In this document: positions 28,288-36,913 of the stretch, piece by piece
Numbering within the stretch: position 1 is the stretch's first letter
How the letters are laid out: each line of letters starts with the position of its first letter
From: Pseudomonas batumici
GTDB lineage: Bacteria; Pseudomonadota; Gammaproteobacteria; Pseudomonadales; Pseudomonadaceae
Direction: 5' to 3'
Length of the DNA stretch: 64,000 nucleotides
Assembly (NCBI RefSeq): GCF_000820515.1
Contig: NZ_JXDG01000058.1
Span: forward strand, 186,001 to 250,000
Translations under genes and position numbers: made by a program
The notes under the pieces: model-generated
Told to the model about the DNA's origin: nothing
What the model saw: the letters and a program-made list of their open reading frames with translations, nothing else
The model's database searches: none

Positions 28288-28716
28288 TTAAATCTTCAGT
28301 TCTTGGGGCTGCTGAGCAGTATGAGGGTGAGCAGCGCCCGCATAGACTTTCAGCTTACGGTACATGTCGCGACCCAGCGGGTTCTTAGGCAGCATGCCTT
28401 TGACCGCGGTCTCGATCACGCGCTCAGGGGCCTTGGCGATCAGCTTTTCAAAGTTGATCGACTTGATGCCGCCCGGGAAACCGGAGTGGGAGTAGTACAT
28501 TTTGTCGGTGGTTTTAGCACCGGTAACGCGTACCTGCTCAGCATTGATCACAACGATGTAGTCACCGGTGTCGACGTGCGGAGTGTACTCAGGCTTGTGC
28601 TTGCCACGCAGGCGGCTCGCGATTTCGGTGGCCAGACGACCCAGGGTCTGACCGGCAGCGTCGACGATAAACCAGTCGCGCTTAACTGTTTCCGGTTTAG
28701 CAGTAAAAGTTTTCAT
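28288..28716 (-). CDS. rplM: 50S ribosomal protein L13 (uL13)
   Basis: It is 142 residues with the family motifs DWFIVDAAGQTLGRLATEIA, YVVV-type strand (DYIVVINAEQVRVTG) and GMLPKNPLGRDMYRKLKVY. It is the first gene of the conserved rplM-rpsI operon, with a strong promoter just upstream. Confidence 0.98.
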   Translation of the reverse strand: MKTFTAKPETVKRDWFIVDAAGQTLGRLATEIASRLRGKHKPEYTPHVDTGDYIVVINAEQVRVTGAKTTDKMYYSHSGFPGGIKSINFEKLIAKAPERVIETAVKGMLPKNPLGRDMYRKLKVYAGAAHPHTAQQPQELKI

Positions 28717-28756
28717 TCTTTATAGCCTCAGGGGCCGCCTGTAAATAAGACGGCGG

Positions 28757-28785
28757 ATCTTACTGAATAGTGCGTACTTTGACAA
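28757..28785 (-). promoter_or_regulatory. Promoter of rplM-rpsI
   Basis: On the minus strand there is TTGTCA (28785-28780), a 17-base spacer and TAAGAT (28762-28757), about 40 bases before the rplM start codon. The leader also contains a small stem (ccgcc/ggcgg-type) of unknown role. Confidence 0.65.
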
Positions 28786-28961
28786 GGTCAAAGGCAGCCG
28801 GATACAGACGCTTTCGGGGGCTCGGGTCGGCGCGTCCGTTCAACGGCAAGATTCTTTGGCGGCGGCGCATCACTTCCACTGCATAAAGAGGTGCGCAATT
28901 ATGCAGATTGCCAAAAAAATTTCAACCTGCTTTTATGGGTGCTTTCCCACAGGAGCAGCCA

Positions 28962-30002
28962 ATGGAATACCGCCAGCTAGGCCGGACCGATCTGAACGTG
29001 AGCGCAATTTGCCTGGGGACCATGACCTGGGGCGAGCAGAACACCCAGGATCAAGCCTTTGCCCAGATCGAACGGGCGAAAAGCGCGGGCATCAATTTCA
29101 TCGACACCGCAGAGATGTACCCGGTGCCGCCCAAGGCCGAAACCTACGCCAGCACCGAACGCATGATCGGCAACTGGTTCAAGCAGCGCGGCGACCGTGC
29201 CGACTGGATCCTGGCGAGCAAGATCGCCGGTCCCGGCAATGGCATCAACTATATCCGCGACGGCCAGCTCAAGCACAACCGCCGGCATATCGTCGAAGCC
29301 CTGGATGCCAGCCTCAAGCGCCTGCAGACCGACTGGATCGACCTCTACCAGTTGCACTGGCCGGAGCGCAGCACCAATTTCTTTGGCCAACTGGGCTACA
29401 AGCACAAGGCCGATGAAAGCTTCACGCCGATCGAGGAGATCCTCGAAGCCCTGGACGAGCAGGTCAAGGCCGGCAAGATCCGCCATATCGGCCTGTCCAA
29501 CGAAACCCCGTGGGGCACCATGAAATTCCTGCTCGAGGCCGAGCGCCGCGGCTGGCCGCGGGCGGTGTCGATCCAGAACCCCTACAACCTGCTCAACCGC
29601 AGCTTCGAAGTGGGCCTGGCGGAAGTGGCCCTGCGCGAGCAGTGCGGCCTGCTGGCCTACTCGCCGATGGCGTTCGGCTTCCTGTCGGGCAAGTATGAAG
29701 GCGGAGCACGACCGGACAAGGCGCGCCTGAGCCTGTACAGCCGCTTCAGCCGTTACTTCAACCCGCAATCGGAGGCGGCCTGCAGCCGCTATGTCGCCCT
29801 GGCCCGCGAACATGGCCTGGATCCGGCGCAGATGGCCCTGGCGTTTGTGACCCAACAACCGTTCGTCACCAGCAACATCATTGGCGCGACGACGCTGGAG
29901 CAGTTGGACAGCAATATTGCCAGCATCGACCTGAAACTATCCGATGAAGTGCTGGCGGGCATCGAGGCGATCCACAAGGACCACCCGAACCCGGCGCCGT
30001 AA
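28962..30002 (+). CDS. tas: NADP(H)-dependent aldo/keto reductase, Tas family
   Basis: It is 346 residues, exactly the length of E. coli Tas. The start at 28962 (MEYRQLGRTDLNVSAICLGTM) has AGGAG upstream; an earlier in-frame ATG lacks family similarity. Catalytic residues are in NFIDTAEMYPVPP (Asp, Tyr), SKIAG (Lys) and YQLHWPERSTNFFG (His). The barrel end IIGATTLEQLDSNIASIDLKLS binds NADPH. Physiological substrate is unknown. Confidence 0.93.
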   Translation: MEYRQLGRTDLNVSAICLGTMTWGEQNTQDQAFAQIERAKSAGINFIDTAEMYPVPPKAETYASTERMIGNWFKQRGDRADWILASKIAGPGNGINYIRDGQLKHNRRHIVEALDASLKRLQTDWIDLYQLHWPERSTNFFGQLGYKHKADESFTPIEEILEALDEQVKAGKIRHIGLSNETPWGTMKFLLEAERRGWPRAVSIQNPYNLLNRSFEVGLAEVALREQCGLLAYSPMAFGFLSGKYEGGARPDKARLSLYSRFSRYFNPQSEAACSRYVALAREHGLDPAQMALAFVTQQPFVTSNIIGATTLEQLDSNIASIDLKLSDEVLAGIEAIHKDHPNPAP

Positions 30003-30011
30003 CCCCCTCCC

Positions 30012-30126
30012 TTGTAGGAGCGAGCTTGCTCGCGATGGTAGTCGGGACACCGCGGGGTATCAGGTTTCCCGCGTCATCGTTGACGTCCATCGCGAGCAAT
30101 CGAGCGTCGACCGGCTGCTCCTACAA
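30012..30126. repeat. REPIN between tas and the acyl-CoA dehydrogenase
   Basis: The arms ttgtaggagcgagcttgctcgcgatgg and ccatcgcgagcaatcgagc...gctcctacaa are inverted around about 55 bases. This belongs to the TGTAGGAGCGAGCTTGCTCGCGA class of Pseudomonas REP. It lies between two convergent genes and may act as their termination zone. Confidence 0.85.
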
Positions 30127-30134
30127 AATGCCCG

Positions 30135-31271
30135 TCAAAGCGACCGGGCAATGATCTCCTTCATGATCTCATTGGTCCCGGCATAGATACGCTGCACCCG
30201 CGCATCCGCCCAGGCCCGGGCCACCGGGTATTCCCACATGAAGCCGTAGCCGCCGTGCAACTGCACGCATTCGTCGAGCACCTTGCATTGCAGGTCGGTG
30301 CCCCAGTACTTGGCCATCGCCGCCGTCGGCACATCGAGCTGCCCCTGCAGATGCAACTCCAGGCAGCGGTCGACGAACACCCGGCCGATCTGGATCTCGG
30401 TGGCCATTTCCGCCAGCTTGAAGCGGGTGTTCTGAAAGTCGGCAATGGATTTGCCAAAGGCCTTGCGCTCGCGGGTGTATTCCAGCGTCCACTGCAACGC
30501 CGCCTCGGCCGACGCCAGGCCACCCACCGCCACTGTCAGGCGCTCCTGGGGCAACTCCTGCATCAGATAGGCGAAGCCCATTCCAGCCTGCCCCAGCAGG
30601 TTTTCCCGGGGCACCCGCACATCCTGGAAAAACAGCTCGGACGTGTCCTGGGCCTTCATGCCGACCTTTTCCAGGCGCTTGCCCTTGGCGAACCCCGGCG
30701 TATCGGCTTCGACCAGGAACAGGCTGGTGCCCTTGGCCCCGGCTTTCGGATCGGTCTTGGCGACGACGATCACCAGGTCAGCGAGAAAACCGTTGGTGAT
30801 AAAGGTCTTCGAGCCGTTGAGCACATACTCGTCACCGTCCAGCACCGCCGTGGTCTTCACTCCTTGCAGATCGGAGCCGGCCCCCGGCTCGGTCATCGCA
30901 ATGGCCGTGACCATCTCGCCGGACACCAGCTTCGGCAGGTACTTGAGCTTCAGCGCCTCGCTGCCGTAATGCAGGATATAAGGCGCGACGATGTCCGAGT
31001 GCAGCGAAAAACCAATGCCGCTCAAGCCCAGCCGGCTGATTTCCTCGATCACCACGGCGCTGTAGAGAAAGTCCGCCGCCATGCCGCCGTAGGCCTCCGG
31101 CAGATGGGAGCAGAGCATGCCCGCCGCCCCCGCCTTGTTCCACAGCTCACGGTCGATATAGCCGCGTTTTTCCCACTGTGCATGGAAGGGCAGCGCCTCC
31201 TGCTCGAGAAACTTGCGCACACTGCTGCGAAACAGCTCGTGCTCGGAACTGAACAGGGTTCTGGGGATCAT
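30135..31271 (-). CDS. Acyl-CoA dehydrogenase
   Basis: This FAD enzyme is predicted to make the first double bond in an acyl-CoA, passing electrons to ETF. It is 378 residues, normal for the family. FAD and substrate signatures AIAMTEPGAGSDLQG and QLHGGYGFMWEYPVARAWADAR are intact. The C-terminal motif reads IYAGTNEIMKEIIARSL, with Ala where the common catalytic Glu of YEGT enzymes sits, as in long-chain or isovaleryl-type enzymes that use a Glu elsewhere. Substrate unknown. Confidence 0.93.
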   Translation of the reverse strand: MIPRTLFSSEHELFRSSVRKFLEQEALPFHAQWEKRGYIDRELWNKAGAAGMLCSHLPEAYGGMAADFLYSAVVIEEISRLGLSGIGFSLHSDIVAPYILHYGSEALKLKYLPKLVSGEMVTAIAMTEPGAGSDLQGVKTTAVLDGDEYVLNGSKTFITNGFLADLVIVVAKTDPKAGAKGTSLFLVEADTPGFAKGKRLEKVGMKAQDTSELFFQDVRVPRENLLGQAGMGFAYLMQELPQERLTVAVGGLASAEAALQWTLEYTRERKAFGKSIADFQNTRFKLAEMATEIQIGRVFVDRCLELHLQGQLDVPTAAMAKYWGTDLQCKVLDECVQLHGGYGFMWEYPVARAWADARVQRIYAGTNEIMKEIIARSL

Positions 31272-31433
31272 GGGGGCACCTGCAAGGACATTGAAGCCGG
31301 GATTGGCCCACAGAGCCTATGCCAGTGTTTTGCCGGGTAACACTGGACACATGCGACAAAAAATAAGACGATCCAGCCGTCAGTTGACCACTTTCCCCTA
31401 TAAGAACTTTATCCTAATAAGAACAACGGAATT

Positions 31434-32429
31434 ATGGCTAATCCACTCTCCACGCCCTTGCGGCGCGTCAGCATCCTGGCTATCGATCGGGTGTTCGCTT
31501 CCACCCTCATGCAAGCCAAGGACTTCTTCCACCTGGCCAGCCTGCGCTACGGCAAGCAGCTCGGCCACGGACTCACCAAGGCCTTCGAGACACGCCTGGT
31601 CAGCCCCGACGGCAAGCCGGTGTGCAGCTTCAGCGATGTGATCCTGCCGGTGGACGGCGGCCTGGGAAATGCCGACGTGATCGTCCTGCCCGCCTTCTGG
31701 GACGACTTCGATACCCTGTGCCGGCGTTACCCGCAAGTCATGCCCTGGCTGCGCGAGCAGCATGCCCGCGGCGCCGTGCTCTGTGGCGAGGCCACCGGGG
31801 TGTTCTGGCTGGCCGAGGCCGGCCTGCTGGACGGCAAGGAGGCGACCACCTACTGGCGCTTCTTCAATGCCTTCAGCGAGCGCTTCCCCAACGTCCAGTT
31901 GAACCAGGACAAGCACCTGACCGACGCCGACAACCTCTACTGCGCCGGCGGCACCACCTCGGCCTGCGACCTCTACATCTACCTGATCGAACGTTTCTGC
32001 GGGGCCAACGTCGCCCAGGCCGTGGCCCGCGATATCCTTTATGAGGTCCAGCGCAGCTACGCCCCGGGACGTATCGGCTTCGGCGGCCAGAAGCTGCATC
32101 AGGACGTGATCATCCTGCAGATCCAGCAATGGCTCGAAGAGCATTTCGCCGACAAGTTCCGCTTCGAGGATGTCGCCCGGGAACACGGCATGAGCATTCG
32201 CAACTTCATGCGCCGGTTCCAGACCGCCACTGGCGACAAGCCATTGCACTACCTGCAGCGCTTACGCATCGAGACCGCCAAGGGCCTGCTGTCGGGCTCG
32301 CGCAAGAGCATCAAGACCATCAGCTACGAAGTTGGCTATGACGATGCCAGCTTCTTTGCCCGATTGTTCCGTCAGCATACCGAGCTGTCGCCCAACCAGT
32401 ATCGCCAGCAGTTCCAACAAGCGGCTTGA
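31434..32429 (+). CDS. GlxA-type AraC regulator with inactive DJ-1/PfpI domain
   Basis: It is 331 residues. Residues about 10-200 form a GATase1-like (DJ-1/PfpI) domain, and 220-325 a double AraC helix-turn-helix (FEDVAREHGMSIRNFMRRF; IKTISYEVGYDDASFFARLF). The nucleophile elbow reads GEATGVFWLAEAGLLDG, so the usual Cys is Ala and the domain is probably a ligand sensor. Such regulators control catabolism of amino acids and quaternary amines. It runs into the monooxygenase gene 137 bases downstream and is the likely local activator. Confidence 0.88.
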   Translation: MANPLSTPLRRVSILAIDRVFASTLMQAKDFFHLASLRYGKQLGHGLTKAFETRLVSPDGKPVCSFSDVILPVDGGLGNADVIVLPAFWDDFDTLCRRYPQVMPWLREQHARGAVLCGEATGVFWLAEAGLLDGKEATTYWRFFNAFSERFPNVQLNQDKHLTDADNLYCAGGTTSACDLYIYLIERFCGANVAQAVARDILYEVQRSYAPGRIGFGGQKLHQDVIILQIQQWLEEHFADKFRFEDVAREHGMSIRNFMRRFQTATGDKPLHYLQRLRIETAKGLLSGSRKSIKTISYEVGYDDASFFARLFRQHTELSPNQYRQQFQQAA

Positions 32430-32434
32430 AGCCC

Positions 32435-32470
32435 GTGCGCCTCTTTCGACCCTAGCCGAAAGAGGCGCAC
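32435..32470. promoter_or_regulatory. Perfect 14-base inverted repeat between regulator and monooxygenase
   Basis: gtgcgcctctttcg and cgaaagaggcgcac are exact inverse copies separated by eight bases, starting five bases after the regulator stop. No T-run follows, so it is either a terminator of the araC-type gene, an mRNA stem, or a protein-binding dyad in front of the catabolic genes. Confidence 0.6.
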
Positions 32471-32566
32471 GACCTTGCATAATTAATTACCACAGCGCCC
32501 TGCCCTCGCCTTCGTAGACTCGCTCCGGCAATCACTACCGATTGCCACTGACAAGGAGCGTCGACC

Positions 32567-34546
32567 ATGCCTATTGGATTGGCCCAACAGCAGCCCTCTT
32601 TTCCTGCACCGACGGTGGAACACAACCGCGCCTGGCGCGCCCGCTTCCCCAATCCGCCGGACCTGTGCTTCGACTATCGCCGACTGGTCGAGCAGCCCGG
32701 CGGCGTCGCCCGTGCCACGGACAAGTCCCACCGGATCTGCATCATCGGTGCCGGCGTCACCGGCCTCACGGCGGCCCACGAGTTGCTGCGCTGCGGCTTC
32801 ACCGACATCACCCTGCTCGAACAATCCCGCCGAATCGGCGGCCGGCACCTGACCGTGATCGACAGAAGCCAGCCCGCCACCCGCGGTTCCACGCCCTTCG
32901 AAATGGGCGCGATGCGCCTGCCCTACTTCAACCGCGCGGACGAAACGCCGCTGCAGGGGCGCTCCGTGCTGGCGCACTACACCCAGCGGTTCGACCTGCG
33001 CCTTTCGGACTTCGCCAACCCGGGCAGCGCCCAGGTCAGCAGCACCGGGATCTTTCTGCGCGACGGTCTCCTGGAGGGTCAGGACACACCGCGGATGCTG
33101 ATCTGGGACAACCAGGACGGCCAGACCCCGCCACCGGGAAAACTGCTGAAACAGGTCCACGAAAAATGGCGCCTCTTCGCCGAACGCATGACCCGCCAGG
33201 TCCAGGCCCACTACGCCAGCGAGGGTTGGGAAAGCCTGTGGTCGGCCATTGTCCAGCGTTATGAAAGCCTGTCGTTTCGCAACCTCGTCAGCCTGCCGGC
33301 CATCAGCCACTGGCAAGCGGACGACCCGGGCAACTTTGGCGGCGTGGGCATGAGTGCCGAAGAGTCGGCGATCTTCTATGCCATCGGTATCGGCGACGGC
33401 AGTTGGGGCGCGTTCTACGACGCCTGCAGCCTGTACCCGATCCGCACCGCGATCTTCGGCTTCAGCCATCGCCTGCAATTGATGCACGGCCGTGTCGATG
33501 AACGCGGCGATCCACTGCCCTCGCCTCACCTGCAGGCCGGCACGCTGCTCGACAGCAACGGCCTGGCCTTCGACGCCCCACGCTACCTGGGCGTCGCCGC
33601 CCTGGACGAATGCCTGCTGTTCATGCCGGTGGAAAAAAGCGGCCTGTCCTTCTATGAACATTGCCGACAGCGCGGCGCCGGGTTCGCCACCCAGGCCCAG
33701 GTCAACGGCCTGAGCAAACTGCCCAACCAGCAGATTCGCGTTGACTATGCCTGGCAATGGAGCGATCCGCAGCGGCGCGAGCAGCGCAGCGAGCTGTTCG
33801 ACTCGGTGATTCTCACCCTGCCGTCCTGGCTGATTGAAACCACCCTGGAGCTCAGGGGGTTCGACGAACAGATGCTGCCGTTCCACATCCGCAGCGCCTA
33901 CAAGACCGCCCACTGGGAAACCAGCTGCAAGGTGTTTGCACCGCTGAAAAAAACCTTTTTCTCCGAGCCCCACGGCATCCCCCAGGCGCTGGTCACCGAC
34001 AGCCTGATCCATGACATGTACACCTACCGCTACAACGACACCTACCCTTACGACTGCATCCTGCTGAGTTATACCTGGGAGGACGACGCGACCAAACTCG
34101 CGCTGTTTTCGGACCAGGAACTGGTCGACAAATGCGTCGGCGAGCTGGATCGGATACTGCTGCACGCCAGCAACATCAATCGGCGGATCTCGCCTTATAT
34201 CGACACGCAAAAGGCCGCGGTGCATCGCTGGATGAGTGATCGCAACGCCCTGGGGGCCGCCAAACTCTACCGCCCCGGCACCTATTACGAGGCCATCGAC
34301 CTGATGAACTACAACCGCCACTACGCCGCCCGCTCCGGCCTCTACCTGTGCGGCGAGTCCTTCTCGGTCGACGCCGGCTGGACCGAACCCTGCCTGCGGG
34401 GCGCCCTCGACGCCACCATCCACCTGTGCCAACGCACCGGCGCACAGTTCAATGGCGGCTTCAGCCTGGACCACTACCCCGAATACAGCGGACGACCGCC
34501 TGCCAACAACCCACCCACAGCGTTCAACATTCCCAGATCGCGCTAG
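32567..34546 (+). CDS. Flavin-dependent L-amino-acid 2-monooxygenase-like enzyme
   Basis: It is 659 residues in the flavin amine oxidase fold, most like tryptophan/lysine/phenylalanine 2-monooxygenases (oxidative decarboxylation of an amino acid to an amide). The FAD loop IIGAGVTGLTAAHELL covers residues 59-74, with ribose-binding Glu85 and RIGGRH. The GAMRLP motif gives Arg117, the expected carboxylate anchor. Near the end are SYTWEDD and FSVDAGWTEPCLRGALDA. It is longer than IaaM or DavB and shorter than the Pseudomonas phenylalanine oxidase. AAGGAG precedes the ATG. Substrate is not evident; a plain L-amino-acid oxidase is the alternative. Confidence 0.8.
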   Translation: MPIGLAQQQPSFPAPTVEHNRAWRARFPNPPDLCFDYRRLVEQPGGVARATDKSHRICIIGAGVTGLTAAHELLRCGFTDITLLEQSRRIGGRHLTVIDRSQPATRGSTPFEMGAMRLPYFNRADETPLQGRSVLAHYTQRFDLRLSDFANPGSAQVSSTGIFLRDGLLEGQDTPRMLIWDNQDGQTPPPGKLLKQVHEKWRLFAERMTRQVQAHYASEGWESLWSAIVQRYESLSFRNLVSLPAISHWQADDPGNFGGVGMSAEESAIFYAIGIGDGSWGAFYDACSLYPIRTAIFGFSHRLQLMHGRVDERGDPLPSPHLQAGTLLDSNGLAFDAPRYLGVAALDECLLFMPVEKSGLSFYEHCRQRGAGFATQAQVNGLSKLPNQQIRVDYAWQWSDPQRREQRSELFDSVILTLPSWLIETTLELRGFDEQMLPFHIRSAYKTAHWETSCKVFAPLKKTFFSEPHGIPQALVTDSLIHDMYTYRYNDTYPYDCILLSYTWEDDATKLALFSDQELVDKCVGELDRILLHASNINRRISPYIDTQKAAVHRWMSDRNALGAAKLYRPGTYYEAIDLMNYNRHYAARSGLYLCGESFSVDAGWTEPCLRGALDATIHLCQRTGAQFNGGFSLDHYPEYSGRPPANNPPTAFNIPRSR

Positions 34547-34658
34547 GAAATACCCGACTGACTTACCAGAGGGCAACCGACATACATCATTCATTGAATG
34601 GCTTCTCATAGGCATATCAATCCATTCGGGTTGAATAACAAGAATGAGAGCACCTCAA

Positions 34659-35555
34659 ATGAACGAATCCCGCCCCGCCGTCAGTCCCGTCCGCGTTGCC
34701 GTCGTGCAGTTCGATCCCCAAGCCGGTGTGGCCCACACCCCGCACAACCTGGACCGCAGCCTCGAGCTGGCGGGCCAGGCCATGCGTGGCGGTGCCGACC
34801 TGATCGTGCTGCCGGAACTGGCCAATACCGGCTATAGCTTCCAGAACCGCCAGGAGGCTTTCGCCCATGCCGAAGCGGTACCGGCAGGGCCCAGCGTGCA
34901 GGCCTGGATAAAATTCGCACAAGAACATCGGATTTACCTGGCGGCCGGCGTCGCCGAATGTGACGGCGTGCAGTTGTTCGATACGGCGGTACTGGTCGGG
35001 CCGGACGGTTTTATCGGCAAGTACCGCAAGGCGCATCTGTGGAATGAGGAGAAGCTCTGGTTCACCCCGGGGAACCAGGGTTTTCCGGTCTTCGACACCC
35101 CCATCGGGCGGATCGGCCTAATGATCTGCTGGGACATCTGGTTTCCCGAAGTACCGCGGCTGTTGAGCCAACAAGGGGCCGATATCATCTGCAGCCTGAA
35201 CAACTGGGTCTGGACCCCGCCGCCACTGTTCGACGAGACCGGCAAGTGCATGGCCTCCTACCTGACCATCACCGCCGCCCACGTCAACAATGTGTTCATC
35301 GCCGCCGCCAACCGCATCGGCAGCGATCGCGGCGAGCGCTTCCTCGGCTGCTCGCTGATCGCCGGAACCAACGGCTGGCCGCTCAGCAAGGTGGCCTCGC
35401 CCGTCGATGAGGCCGTGCTGTTCGCCGATATCGATCTGGCCAGCGCCCGCAGCGCGCCGATCTGGAACAGCCTGAACGACCTGCCCAGGGACCGCCGGAT
35501 CGATCTCTACGATGGCATGCTCGGCTACACCCGACACCCTGGCCTGCCGCGCTGA
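34659..35555 (+). CDS. Nitrilase-superfamily amide hydrolase
   Basis: It is 298 residues from the ATG at 34659 (MNESRPAVSPVRVAVVQFDP), preferred because GAGAG lies upstream; an ATG five codons earlier is possible. The catalytic triad is visible: Glu53 (LPELANTGY), Lys124 (KYRKAHLW) and Cys157 (GLMICWDIWFPE). The order monooxygenase then carbon-nitrogen hydrolase parallels lysine davB-davA and indole-acetamide iaaM-iaaH logic, so it probably hydrolyses the amide made by the upstream enzyme. True nitrilase or carbamoylase activity is not excluded. Confidence 0.85.
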   Translation: MNESRPAVSPVRVAVVQFDPQAGVAHTPHNLDRSLELAGQAMRGGADLIVLPELANTGYSFQNRQEAFAHAEAVPAGPSVQAWIKFAQEHRIYLAAGVAECDGVQLFDTAVLVGPDGFIGKYRKAHLWNEEKLWFTPGNQGFPVFDTPIGRIGLMICWDIWFPEVPRLLSQQGADIICSLNNWVWTPPPLFDETGKCMASYLTITAAHVNNVFIAAANRIGSDRGERFLGCSLIAGTNGWPLSKVASPVDEAVLFADIDLASARSAPIWNSLNDLPRDRRIDLYDGMLGYTRHPGLPR

Positions 35556-35567
35556 GGGGGCATCGAC

Positions 35568-36734
35568 ATGAACAATGCCTCCAACCCGAGCCGGCTCGCC
35601 TGCCTGCTCATCCTGGGCCTGATCGTGCCCGCTCTGCTGATTGCCTGGCTGACGCTGTTCGGCAATACATTCGGCGGAGCCGGCTACCTGCACATGATGG
35701 AGAACCTGCCCGCCCCCAGTGCCTGGCTGCGCTGGGTGATGGGCGATATCAGCGAAATGGTGTTCTACAAGCATGAGTTGGCCTCATTGGGCCTGCTGGC
35801 CGGTGCCGGCCTGGCCCATTGGGCTCATCGCCGGGGCAAGGCCTGGCAGGGCTTTGCCATTTGCTACGGCAGCGGCCTGTGGCCCTGGCTGATCGGCAGT
35901 TCGCTGTTGGGCCTGCTGTTGAGCAACCTGCTGTGGGGCTGGACCGTGCCCCGTTATGGCTGGCAACCGACCTTCGCCGCCTTCGTCTCCGTGCCCGCCG
36001 CCACCGTGTTGCTGTTCGGCGCGGGCATGAGGATCGCCGTCAACGGTGCCGTCATGGGCGCGCTGCTGGTGACGCCGCTGTGCCTGCTACTGGTCAATTT
36101 CGTCTGCAATCCGTTGAACCTGCCGGCGGTCATCGGCAATGTGCTGGGAATGGCCATGGGCAGCGTGATTGCTTTCACCCTCTGTCGGCACTGGCCGGTG
36201 CTGGTGAAACCCGAGGCGCCAGTGGCCGCAGCGCCAGCGCCTGCTCAGCCAACCGGCAGGCATGGGCTGATCTGGGGCCTGCGCCGGGTACTCGCCGACT
36301 TTTCCGAAGCGCCGTTCTTCGGGAATGAATGGGCGAGCCTGGGGTTGCTGCTGGGGGTCCTGCTGGCCTACGGGCTCAACTCCGCCGGACCGGTCTACGG
36401 CTCGGACCTGTTGCTGCCGATACTCGCGGCCCAGGCCCTGGCCTCGGCCATCGGCGTGATGGTCTGGCGGCGACAATGGATGGCGCGGGGTTGGTACCCG
36501 ACCTACATCCCGATTGTCTCGGTCGCCCCGGCCGCCGTGCTGGTCCATGGTGGCGGCGCACTGGTGGTGATCGTCAGCGCCCTGCTCGGCGCCCTGATCG
36601 CGCCGCCGCTGGCCGTCGCCCTGTCGCGGCGGGTTCCCGGGCACATGCACCCGTACATCGGTAATGTGCTGTCGATGGCGCTCAGTACGCTACTGATCGT
36701 TCCCTTGATCGGCTGGCTGACACGGATCTTGTAG
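35568..36734 (+). CDS. Internally duplicated polytopic membrane protein, unknown family
   Basis: I do not recognise the family. It is 388 residues, strongly hydrophobic, with perhaps ten membrane helices. The two halves repeat: (E)MVFYKHELASLGLLAGAGLA matches APFFGNEWASLGLLLGVLLA, GWQPTFAAFVSVPAA matches GWYPTYIPIVSVAPAA, and VIGNVLGMAMG matches YIGNVLSMALS. A Pro/Ala linker (VKPEAPVAAAPAPAQP) joins them. It starts 12 bases after the amidase with a purine-rich site, so it is co-transcribed. A substrate or product transporter is inferred from duplication and context only. Confidence 0.75.
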   Translation: MNNASNPSRLACLLILGLIVPALLIAWLTLFGNTFGGAGYLHMMENLPAPSAWLRWVMGDISEMVFYKHELASLGLLAGAGLAHWAHRRGKAWQGFAICYGSGLWPWLIGSSLLGLLLSNLLWGWTVPRYGWQPTFAAFVSVPAATVLLFGAGMRIAVNGAVMGALLVTPLCLLLVNFVCNPLNLPAVIGNVLGMAMGSVIAFTLCRHWPVLVKPEAPVAAAPAPAQPTGRHGLIWGLRRVLADFSEAPFFGNEWASLGLLLGVLLAYGLNSAGPVYGSDLLLPILAAQALASAIGVMVWRRQWMARGWYPTYIPIVSVAPAAVLVHGGGALVVIVSALLGALIAPPLAVALSRRVPGHMHPYIGNVLSMALSTLLIVPLIGWLTRIL

Positions 36735-36841
36735 GAACGGCCGGTCGACGCTCGATTGCCGGCGATGGCGTCCGAATAGACGCTGCAAGACTCAAGGGCC
36801 CCATCGTCGGAACGCCGCCCGCACCAAGCCGGCTCCTACAG
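36730..36841. repeat. REPIN overlapping the membrane-protein stop codon
   Basis: Arms ttgtaggaacggccggtcg and gcaccaagccggctcctacagg are inverse-related and flank about 70 bases. The first arm contains the TAG stop of the preceding gene. It separates the membrane-protein gene from the asparaginase gene. Confidence 0.7.
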
Positions 36842-36913
36842 GTTCAACATTGCATTCAAATCCCAGTCGGATCGACATTGAGCCTCTTCCCGACCTCTAT
36901 CAGCGAGAGCACC

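Noticed and set aside
32483..34615. A 710-codon minus-strand open frame opposite the flavin monooxygenase
   Set aside because: The plus strand carries the FAD loop, GAMR and a good ribosome site; the minus frame is Gly/Val/Ala/Gln-rich without recognisable motifs.
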